Shown here: positions 62,101 through 64,000 of the stretch, in pieces
Layout: the number at the start of each line of letters is the position of its first letter
Numbering within the stretch: the stretch's first letter is position 1
NCBI GenBank assembly: GCA_959347315.1
Contig: OY365806.1
Span: 30,766,156-30,830,155 of the forward strand
DNA length: 64,000 bases
From: Bimastos eiseni
Lineage: Eukaryota; Annelida; Clitellata; Crassiclitellata; Lumbricidae
Direction: 5' to 3'
Program-made: the position numbers and the translations under genes
The notes under the pieces: generated by a model
What the model was told of the DNA's origin: nothing
The model's database searches: none
What the model saw: only the letters and a program-made list of their open reading frames with translations

Positions 62101-62915
62101 TCTGATCCGACATGAGCCTAATTATAAGAGCACTCAACTAGTCACACAGCCAGCAGCCATCCAACCTCACAAGTTCATTGCTTCTTTTTATTGGGCAAGA
62201 AAACAGGAACATGACCAGGAGGTACAAAAGCTGATATCTGACATCTCCATCCTAACTCATTGCCCAGCAGGTGGAGCTACTGTCTGTTTTCTTCCGGTTG
62301 GCAAACATAATTTTCTATGACTCACCCATGCAGGCGTTTTTTTCACCACTGCATTGTTCTTGCAGTTAGGTACCATAAGAAAAGTATAGCAAGGTAAGGT
62401 CATGCCAGGTACAGTACTGATATGTAGGAAATAGGTAAGGTCAGGCAGGAAAATGTAGCAGTAAATGGAAAGGAAGGATATGTAATGCATGACGAGGTAT
62501 GACAAGGTACTGGAGAAAACGATAGGCAAGGGGAAAGGTCGGATGAAGTCATTTGCAGCAATATATAGGAAGCTAAGAATAGGTCACATAAAGTAAGGTA
62601 ACATACAGCAAAGAAAGGCTAGGGAAGAAACGGTAAAGTATGGTATGACTTGGCAAGGTAAGGTAGGGTATGAGTAATGTACAACAAGATAAAGTAATGT
62701 ACAGCAAGACAAATCAAGTGAGGTAGAGTTTGGAAGGTTAAGTTCTTAAATGAGTGGACTTACAAGACGTTCTCCAGAGAGCACCTCAAGCAGTTTGATG
62801 AGCATCTTTCCGTCACGTAGGTCTACGTAGAGGTCCTGGATCTTGCAGCCAACCCGATTCAGATGCGAGTTCACCCATTTTGTAAACGTCTTCTTCTGGA
62901 CACTCTCCCGCTCAT
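27657..62915 (-). CDS. SPTBN1: Conventional beta-spectrin, 44 exons, 5' end outside the window
   Basis: Forty-four exons join in unbroken phase into 2328 aa plus TAA (27657-27659). Order: CH1 from residue 1 ([11 protein letters not shown]), CH2 about 109-242, seventeen spectrin repeats about 250-2044, a Pro/Glu-rich linker about 2045-2180, a PH domain about 2187-2290 and a basic C terminus ending K-K-K. The length fits conventional beta-spectrin (human SPTBN1 2364 aa) and excludes the 30-repeat beta-heavy type. Beta-spectrin forms antiparallel heterodimers with alpha-spectrin through its first repeats, tetramers through partial repeat 17, binds F-actin through the CH pair, ankyrin through repeats 14-15 and phosphoinositides through PH, forming the cortical membrane skeleton. 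Only the first coding exon (start codon and about 50 lead residues) is missing. Invertebrates usually have one such gene, so it is orthologous to all vertebrate SPTB/SPTBN1-4. Confidence 0.97.
28796..28942 (-). CDS. SPTBN1: Beta-spectrin exon A43: PH domain
   Basis: [10 protein letters not shown] to Q-C-K-D-E, with [14 protein letters not shown]. Donor GTTAGC, phase 0. Confidence 0.95.
29169..29244 (-). CDS. SPTBN1: Beta-spectrin exon A42: PH domain
   Basis: [21 protein letters not shown]. Donor GTAAGT, phase 0. Confidence 0.95.
29931..30030 (-). CDS. SPTBN1: Beta-spectrin exon A41: PH domain start
   Basis: L-P-S-P-A-V-Q-L, then [11 protein letters not shown], the first strand of the PH fold. 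Split Arg before GTACTG. Confidence 0.93.
30294..30356 (+). mobile_element. SINE 3'-tail remnant
   Basis: GGAGCACCTCTGAGCAGTTA then CCTTGAAATGAAGGTGCTAT and AATGAATGAA. Related to tails at 13260 (minus), 57398 and 58750. Confidence 0.5.
31227..31794. mobile_element. Foldback/MITE-like element with about 37-bp TIRs
   Basis: The left end GTGAGGCCAGGGGTCAAAAC continues CCGGCATTTGTCGG. The right end is its inverse with three or four mismatches (GTGAGGCCAGGGGTCAAAAC then CCATCACTTGTCGG on minus). About 568 bp long and non-coding, in the beta-spectrin intron between exons A40 and A41. A target duplication is not clear. Confidence 0.8.
32208..32428 (-). mobile_element. tRNA-derived SINE, family 1, copy 1
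   Basis: On the minus strand a tRNA-like head (GTGGCTGATAGTTAGAGCGG, box A-like, then GCGGGTTTGACC, box B-like) is followed by AACCTCGAGCAAGTCCTTTG, GCAGTACAACTGCA, GAGGTGTGTGCACTTC and AAGAAGGGCGGTATCAAA. The same order appears on plus at 54178-54372. Confidence 0.85.
32922..33047 (-). CDS. SPTBN1: Beta-spectrin exon A40: linker with tandem acceptor
   Basis: [11 protein letters not shown] to P-V-S-P-V-S. The acceptor ATAG-TAG offers two in-frame sites 3 nt apart (exon starting at 33047 or 33044). Donor GTGAGT. Confidence 0.85.
33165..33245 (+). mobile_element. tRNA-like SINE remnant
   Basis: CAGTGGTTCAAATTC resembles a Pol III box B and shares CAGTGGTTCAAATC with the sequence at 45860. Diverged and short. 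Confidence 0.35.
33425..33543 (-). CDS. SPTBN1: Beta-spectrin exon A39: Pro/Gln-rich linker
   Basis: Completes Glu, then [13 protein letters not shown] to D-K-P-K-E. Donor GTCAGT. Confidence 0.88.
34312..34442 (-). CDS. SPTBN1: Beta-spectrin exon A38: charged linker
   Basis: [13 protein letters not shown] to F-V-P-P-I-E-T. The donor GTGAGT overlaps an in-frame TGA, so failure to splice would stop translation here and give a protein without PH domain. Confidence 0.9.
34512..34905. repeat. 33/34-bp minisatellite in the intron between exons A37 and A38
   Basis: About twelve copies of a unit built on CCCTCACAAAGACACAGATG followed by TTACCCAAGAACA. The first three spacings are 33 bp, most later ones 34 bp because of one extra A. 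The length change shifts the frame, so the long plus-strand open frame across it is a repeat artefact. Confidence 0.95.
34962..35158 (-). CDS. SPTBN1: Beta-spectrin exon A37: partial repeat 17, tetramerisation site
   Basis: [17 protein letters not shown] to L-E-R-L-T-T, with [12 protein letters not shown]. Donor GTTAGT, phase 0. Confidence 0.97.
35386..35470 (-). CDS. SPTBN1: Beta-spectrin exon A36: repeat 16 to 17
   Basis: I-R-E-K-L-Y-A-L to W-E-Y-L-Q-L, with the W-x-D-R-W-E motif. Split Ile before GTAAGT. Confidence 0.95.
35786..35924 (-). CDS. SPTBN1: Beta-spectrin exon A35: repeat 16
   Basis: [12 protein letters not shown] to Q-R-S-S-E, with K-A-E-I-D-A-R. Donor GTAAGT, phase 0. Confidence 0.97.
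36554..36798 (-). CDS. SPTBN1: Beta-spectrin exon A34: repeat 15 to 16
   Basis: [11 protein letters not shown] to Q-E-K-P, with [10 protein letters not shown]. Split Arg before GTTTGT. Confidence 0.97.
37110..37220 (-). CDS. SPTBN1: Beta-spectrin exon A33: repeat 15
   Basis: [13 protein letters not shown] to V-A-L-G-A-Q, with E-H-E-L-V-A-L. Acceptor ATGATAG, donor GTAAGT, phase 0. Confidence 0.95.
37370..38481 (+). mobile_element. 5'-truncated non-LTR retrotransposon (LINE) fragment
   Basis: Antisense to beta-spectrin in the intron between exons A32 and A33. It begins inside the reverse transcriptase (F-I-D-Y-S-K-V-F) and ends in two tandem copies of an 8-bp word (ACAAGGTG, 38466-38481), like the short 3' repeats that end some CR1/L2-type LINEs. 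The 5' end is about 37370. Confidence 0.88.
37371..38474 (+). pseudogene. Frameshifted LINE reverse transcriptase, C-terminal half
   Basis: Three frames read in order D-Y-S-K-V-F-D-C-I-N-H (first one-base shift near 37392), [16 protein letters not shown], the catalytic box Y-A-D-D at 37679-37690 (second shift just before it), then after a third shift a 216-codon frame (37824-38474) with [15 protein letters not shown] and [10 protein letters not shown]. The order is that of the reverse transcriptase and post-RT region of jockey/CR1/RTE-like LINEs. It is not functional. Confidence 0.88.
38502..38765 (-). CDS. SPTBN1: Beta-spectrin exon A32: repeats 14-15, ankyrin-binding region
   Basis: [10 protein letters not shown] to [16 protein letters not shown] and [12 protein letters not shown] match vertebrate beta-spectrin almost exactly, as expected for the ankyrin contact. 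Donor GTATGT, phase 0. A LINE remnant ends 20 bp into the next intron. Confidence 0.98.
39174..39378 (-). CDS. SPTBN1: Beta-spectrin exon A31: repeat 13 to 14
   Basis: [15 protein letters not shown] to E-H-V-T, with [16 protein letters not shown]. Donor GTCAGT, phase 0. Confidence 0.97.
39683..39891 (-). CDS. SPTBN1: Beta-spectrin exon A30: repeat 13
   Basis: [19 protein letters not shown] to A-G-H-P-E. Split Arg or Ser before GTAGGC. Confidence 0.97.
40806..41034 (-). CDS. SPTBN1: Beta-spectrin exon A29: repeat 12
   Basis: V-Q-M-L-Q-S-K-N-K to S-E-L-A-Q-Q, with N-E-I-D-S-H-E-P and R-R-W-N-E-L. Donor GTAGCA, phase 0. Confidence 0.97.
41542..41700 (-). CDS. SPTBN1: Beta-spectrin exon A28: repeat 11 to 12
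   Basis: [12 protein letters not shown] to Y-G-N-S-L-L, with [10 protein letters not shown]. Split codons at both ends, donor GTATTT. Confidence 0.97.
42094..42224 (-). CDS. SPTBN1: Beta-spectrin exon A27: repeat 11
   Basis: M-L-E-S-Q-L-K-L-K to A-K-V-E-E. Split Arg before GTGAGC. Confidence 0.95.
42831..43052 (-). CDS. SPTBN1: Beta-spectrin exon A26: repeat 10 to 11
   Basis: [10 protein letters not shown] to L-L-V-Q-K-Q-N, with [10 protein letters not shown] and I-E-S-Q-I. Donor GTGAGT, phase 0. Confidence 0.97.
43345..43533 (-). CDS. SPTBN1: Beta-spectrin exon A25: repeat 10
   Basis: [14 protein letters not shown] to A-E-K-P-E-L-A-K, with [10 protein letters not shown]. Donor GTATGT, phase 0. 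Confidence 0.97.
44324..44414 (-). CDS. SPTBN1: Beta-spectrin exon A24: repeat 9 to 10
   Basis: [10 protein letters not shown] to F-Y-Q-D-C-D-E. Donor GTCTGT, phase 0. Confidence 0.95.
44672..44832 (-). CDS. SPTBN1: Beta-spectrin exon A23: repeat 9
   Basis: [12 protein letters not shown] to D-S-L-Q-E, with [11 protein letters not shown]. The acceptor used must be the second AG of CACCAGAG to stay in frame. Split Arg before GTAAGC. Confidence 0.9.
45469..45492 (-). CDS. SPTBN1: Beta-spectrin exon A22: putative 24-nt microexon
   Basis: Eight codons (T-T-P-G-L-A-R-Q) between an acceptor TTTCTAG and a strong donor GTAAGC, in phase with both neighbours. The T-T follows the Pro of exon A21 exactly as in vertebrate beta-spectrin (M-P-T-T-L-E-G), which argues that it is real. 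Skipping it also keeps frame. Confidence 0.6.
45855..46000 (+). mobile_element. tRNA-like SINE remnant, family 2
   Basis: GGCTAGTGGTTGTTGTGCTG then CCCAGAGGTCAGTGGTTCAA ATCTC looks like boxes A and B of a tRNA-derived SINE. A related but diverged copy is at 63585-63660 (GTTGGACAGTCAAGCCAGAG). Confidence 0.5.
46046..46213 (-). CDS. SPTBN1: Beta-spectrin exon A21: repeat 8 to 9
   Basis: [12 protein letters not shown] to L-S-K-E-D-I-P, with F-L-R-D-C-K-Q-A-E. Donor GTAACT, phase 0. Confidence 0.96.
46470..46745. repeat. Degenerate AATG/AATC tetranucleotide-rich intron stretch
   Basis: Mixed runs of ATGAACAA, AATGAATG and TCAATCAA with no fixed period. Similar AATC-rich stretches occur at about 50050-50340 and 60380-60670. 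Confidence 0.7.
46772..47047 (-). CDS. SPTBN1: Beta-spectrin exon A20: repeat 8, GC donor
   Basis: [12 protein letters not shown] to Q-Y-M-F-L-R-E, with [12 protein letters not shown]. Only a GC donor (GCAAGT) at 46771 keeps frame with exon A21; the nearest GT, four bases on, would not. Confidence 0.95.
47456..47572 (-). CDS. SPTBN1: Beta-spectrin exon A19: repeat 7
   Basis: [10 protein letters not shown] to L-W-L-D-L-K-Q-K. Donor GTAATT, phase 0. Confidence 0.95.
47884..48012 (-). CDS. SPTBN1: Beta-spectrin exon A18: repeat 7 start
   Basis: [13 protein letters not shown] to A-A-I-D-A-K, with L-G-N-D-L-G-G. Donor GTATTG, phase 0. Confidence 0.97.
48225..48360 (-). mobile_element. Possible tRNA-like SINE remnant
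   Basis: On minus, GTATCGTGGTTAGCATGCTG and TGGGTTTGTATCC resemble Pol III boxes A and B. The downstream body is not shared with the other copies I saw. Confidence 0.35.
48511..48607 (-). CDS. SPTBN1: Beta-spectrin exon A17: end of repeat 6
   Basis: Completes Arg, then [12 protein letters not shown] to I-E-C-Q-E-T-M. Donor GTATGT, phase 0. Confidence 0.95.
49224..49426 (-). CDS. SPTBN1: Beta-spectrin exon A16: repeat 6
   Basis: E-K-L-L-H-T-M to R-Q-L-N-E, with I-L-K-A-R-F-D-T-F and V-V-N-Q-L-S-N-Q-L. Split Arg before GTTAGT. Confidence 0.96.
49884..50048 (-). CDS. SPTBN1: Beta-spectrin exon A15: repeat 5 to 6
   Basis: [11 protein letters not shown] to E-Q-W-I-T-E-K, with [11 protein letters not shown]. 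Donor GTCCGT, phase 0. Confidence 0.97.
50459..50536 (-). CDS. SPTBN1: Beta-spectrin exon A14: repeat 5
   Basis: Twenty-six codons, E-I-T-E-D-L-Q-K-Y to G-D-L-S-V-Q. Acceptor GTTAAG, donor GTCTGT, phase 0 on both sides. Confidence 0.93.
50977..51093 (-). CDS. SPTBN1: Beta-spectrin exon A13: repeat 5
   Basis: [14 protein letters not shown] to S-L-V-K-K-H-K, with S-S-E-D-V-G-H-D-E. Donor GTACAG, phase 0. Confidence 0.97.
51955..52040 (-). mobile_element. tRNA-like SINE remnant beside the exon A12 donor
   Basis: On minus, CTGGCTGGTGGCAGCGTGCC and GGGATTCGAATCTCGG resemble boxes A and B (with the ATTCGAAT palindrome). It begins about 25 bp into the intron after exon A12. Confidence 0.45.
52067..52267 (-). 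CDS. SPTBN1: Beta-spectrin exon A12: repeat 4 to 5
   Basis: G-T-E-D-E-L-H-A-R to D-F-H-Q, with [10 protein letters not shown] and R-Q-W-A-N-L. Donor GTCGGT. A SINE-like remnant begins about 25 bp into the following intron. Confidence 0.96.
52540..52970 (+). mobile_element. LINE 3' coding remnant
   Basis: [14 protein letters not shown], then in another frame [19 protein letters not shown], resembles the post-RT region of a LINE different from the one at 37370 (the usual order is YGAE-x-W then EARLRWFGHV). Several frameshifts and stops. Confidence 0.75.
53060..53116. repeat. (TA)n microsatellite, self-complementary
   Basis: Alternating TA with ATCTATA and ATAGATA at the ends, so the tract is close to a perfect inverted repeat. 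Confidence 0.9.
53326..53570 (-). CDS. SPTBN1: Beta-spectrin exon A11: end of repeat 3, start of repeat 4
   Basis: Y-R-P-C-D-P-Q (human YKPCDPQ) to L-V-S-K-H-K, with W-I-R-E-K-E-Q-L. Donor GTGAGC, phase 0. Confidence 0.97.
53708..53800. repeat. 14-15-bp ACCCATAAAATAAA tandem repeat
   Basis: About six to seven copies of ACCCATAAAATAAAA with small indels, in the intron between exons A10 and A11. Confidence 0.9.
54178..54372 (+). mobile_element. tRNA-derived SINE, family 1, copy 2
   Basis: GTGGTGGCCGATTGGTTAGA is box A-like and CAGGTTCGATCC (54224-54235) is a near-consensus box B. The non-tRNA body (GACCTTGAGCAAATC, CAATATAACTGCACTTG, GTGCACTTC, AAGAAGGGCAGTACCAAA) matches the minus-strand copy at 32208-32428. 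It lies antisense in the intron between exons A10 and A11. The head does not fold as a full tRNA with an acceptor stem, so it is not a tRNA gene. Confidence 0.87.
54461..54641 (-). CDS. SPTBN1: Beta-spectrin exon A10: repeat 3
   Basis: [20 protein letters not shown] to G-G-D-T-Q-Q. Ends in a split Pro before GTGAGT. Confidence 0.96.
55028..55166 (-). CDS. SPTBN1: Beta-spectrin exon A9: end of repeat 2, start of repeat 3
   Basis: [18 protein letters not shown] to L-E-W-M-D-E-I-K. Donor GTATTT, phase 0. Confidence 0.97.
55635..55892 (-). CDS. SPTBN1: Beta-spectrin exon A8: repeat 2
   Basis: [18 protein letters not shown] to T-E-R-I-N-A, with W-L-S-E-N-Q-R-L-V. Split Arg at both ends, donor GTATGC. 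Confidence 0.97.
56934..57116 (-). CDS. SPTBN1: Beta-spectrin exon A7: repeat 1
   Basis: [21 protein letters not shown] and [14 protein letters not shown]. Part of the dimer-nucleation region. Ends in a split Arg before GTCTGT. Confidence 0.97.
57398..57441 (+). mobile_element. SINE 3'-tail remnant
   Basis: GGAGCACCTCCAAGTAGCTT then CTTGAAGGGGCGGCACTATA, sharing the tail design of the copies at 13260, 30294 and 58750. Confidence 0.5.
57728..57915 (-). CDS. SPTBN1: Beta-spectrin exon A6: entry to repeat 1
   Basis: V-I-N-Q-C-C-E-Y to N-V-E-K-P-P, including S-D-L-L-E-W-I and [12 protein letters not shown]. Ends in a split Lys before GTGTGT. Confidence 0.96.
58322..58434 (-). CDS. SPTBN1: Beta-spectrin exon A5: CH2 end
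   Basis: [15 protein letters not shown], then [10 protein letters not shown], to R-R-V-G-K. Donor GTACAA, phase 0. Confidence 0.97.
58685..58808 (+). mobile_element. SINE 3'-tail remnant with ATTG tail
   Basis: GAGCTCATCTGAGTAGGGAT then CTTGAAGGGGTGCAACATAA and a (TGAT)n tail. Inside the intron between exons A4 and A5, just before exon A4 on the minus strand. Confidence 0.5.
58814..58929 (-). CDS. SPTBN1: Beta-spectrin exon A4: CH2 middle
   Basis: Completes Arg, then P-D-L-V-E-Y to [10 protein letters not shown], with N-N-A-F-T-V-A-E. Ends in a split Asp before GTAACA. Confidence 0.96.
59516..59688 (-). CDS. SPTBN1: Beta-spectrin exon A3: linker and CH2 start
   Basis: I-Q-D-I-T-V-E followed by [12 protein letters not shown] and [14 protein letters not shown], the CH2 signature. 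Ends in a split Arg before GTCACC. Confidence 0.97.
60179..60352 (-). CDS. SPTBN1: Beta-spectrin exon A2: CH1, second half
   Basis: Fifty-eight codons, [11 protein letters not shown] to I-I-L-R-F-Q, with [17 protein letters not shown] conserved. Donor GTCTAT, phase 0. Confidence 0.97.
61684..62110. repeat. 20-bp minisatellite, about 21 copies
   Basis: Unit ATCTGATCCATACTAACATG with common C/T variants at two positions (CCGT, CTGT for CCAT). Spacing is nearly strict over about 430 bp in the intron between exons A1 and A2. Confidence 0.96.
62370..62750. repeat. Purine-rich GGTAAGGTA-like low-complexity stretch
   Basis: Loosely repeated GGTAAGGT, AGGTA and AGCAA words with no fixed unit. A like stretch of the same strand is at about 47085-47345, and the complementary form is at about 59850-60110. 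Confidence 0.6.
62764..62915 (-). CDS. SPTBN1: Beta-spectrin exon A1: CH1, first half
   Basis: Acceptor CTTGAAG completes an upstream split Asp. Reads [13 protein letters not shown] to L-S-G-E-R-L, including the D-L-Y-V-D-L-R-D-G actin-binding segment. Donor GTAAGT. Confidence 0.96.
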
Positions 62916-64000
62916 CTTCAAGTAGAAAAATTATACGTAGGTTTTAACACAGAATTTAAAATAAATTAATGCAACATGACCAATAACACTGCATAAATGC
63001 CACAAAATGTGTCTTAAAAATTCACATGGACACAATATAAGACATCACATATAGCATGTATTTAACTGATAAATGCAGAACCTTTAAACCCTCTTAAGAG
63101 TGCAGTACTAACCCAACATAAATTTGAAATTAACACACACAAATTAATCTTCTCTTCATTTCTCTTTACTGATCAAAACGTGTACTGCAGTATACAGAAA
63201 TGTTTCTGTCAAACAGAAGACAGATCAGAAGGGTCACGACCTCGGTTCTGTATCGATAGTCCAAAGGTTCGATAGTCCGAAGGTTCAACCGTTCAATAAA
63301 CAGAAAAAAATTTTTTAGTTCAGAGTTTTCTTAGGATTATCGAACCTTCAGACTATCGAACCCTAGGGACTCTCTAGTTTACACTAATCTTTGGACTATC
63401 GAACCTTCAGACTATCGAACCTTCGGACAATCGAATTTTCGGATTATCGAGCAGACACCCACGACCCCACTTAGGAACGCTAATCACTAAATGTAATGTA
63501 AAATCAGTTGAAATTCAATTTACTACCATTCAGGCTGTGTCAAATCATTTAGTACACTTCAATGCAACATTAGGGTGTGCAATATAGTCTATTCTTCACC
63601 ATGTTGGACAGTCAAGCCAGAGGTCAGGCACATGGGGTTCAAGATATCAGATACCACTATAACACAAGTATGGCCAATTTTTTATTACCAATTATTATTA
63701 AACGGACGATTTCAAAAGCGCCGTAGTGCAGTCATGCCGGTACAAGGGCGATTGAATCACCTTGTTACCTTTGTAATTTATTAACGTTAGTAACAGTTAC
63801 CATTTTTTTTTACCTCCAGCTGTAATTTATCATAGCTTGATATTTACCTTGTTGCCGTTTGTGTGCTTAAGTACAACTTATATATATACCGTCAACTATT
63901 GCAATTAACACTGTCACCATAACCTCTACATATGGCTTTGCATTTACTTAGTTGCCTCTAACTGTAATTAATTCATGAGTGTATATTGCTAACTTGGTTA
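62916..64000. other. Beta-spectrin intron 5' of the first visible exon, no exon found
   Basis: The first coding exon of beta-spectrin (start codon and N-terminal lead) should lie upstream on the minus strand. No open frame in this 1.1 kb resembles the lead peptide, so it probably lies past the right edge. The stretch holds the inverted 16-bp repeat cluster at about 63248-63451 and a tRNA-like SINE remnant near 63585. Confidence 0.6.
63248..63451. repeat. Inverted cluster of GGTTCGATAGTCCGAA repeats
   Basis: Two or three units of about 16 bp (GGTTCGATAGTCCGAA) on the left are followed after about 60 bp by five inverted units (TCAGACTATCGAACCT and variants). The two arms could pair into a long hairpin. 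Confidence 0.85.

Overview
The window looks like AT-rich genomic DNA of an invertebrate animal. Its genes are split by canonical GT-AG introns and the two main ones encode animal proteins. Introns and spacers hold LINE, SINE and Tc1/mariner remnants, MITE-like foldbacks and many minisatellites. A marine invertebrate, perhaps a deuterostome, is my guess from general style (frequent AGGCCTA words, SINE tails ending in GTGCTATATxAAT); the sequence does not prove it. No bacterial operon, CRISPR array or functional RNA gene was seen.

Left flank (1-11.9 kb): AT microsatellites, a roughly 480-bp GGAT tetranucleotide array, two minus-strand exons (4726-4467 and 3190-3021) that together read as a von Willebrand factor type D (VWD) domain, then a dense block (7.77-9.05 kb) of four back-to-back tandem-repeat families followed by an unrecognised 220-codon ORF (9126-9788).

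Plus strand, 11992-20945: a complete eight-exon gene for an SH3BP5/Sab-family coiled-coil protein (596 aa by my splice model), the family of Rab11 exchange factors. Intron 2 carries a decayed 1.19-kb Tc1/mariner-type element with both terminal inverted repeats and TA flanks.

Minus strand, 62915 down to 27657: an almost complete conventional beta-spectrin gene. I placed 44 coding exons in unbroken phase (2328 codons plus stop) running from inside CH1 through CH2, 17 spectrin repeats and the PH domain to a Lys-Lys-Lys C terminus. The first coding exon (start codon and N-terminal lead) must lie beyond the right edge or was not recognised. The SH3BP5 and beta-spectrin genes are convergent, with 6.7 kb between their stop codons that must hold both 3' UTRs.

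The spectrin introns hold a 5'-truncated LINE ending about 20 bp from a splice donor, a second LINE 3' fragment, two copies of one tRNA-derived SINE family, a foldback element, and 33-bp and 20-bp minisatellites. Splicing oddities are one GC-AG intron, one possible 24-nt microexon and one tandem TAG-TAG acceptor. I found no wholly new biological system. The least explained parts are the 7.8-9.8 kb repeat block with its ORF and the VWD gene.
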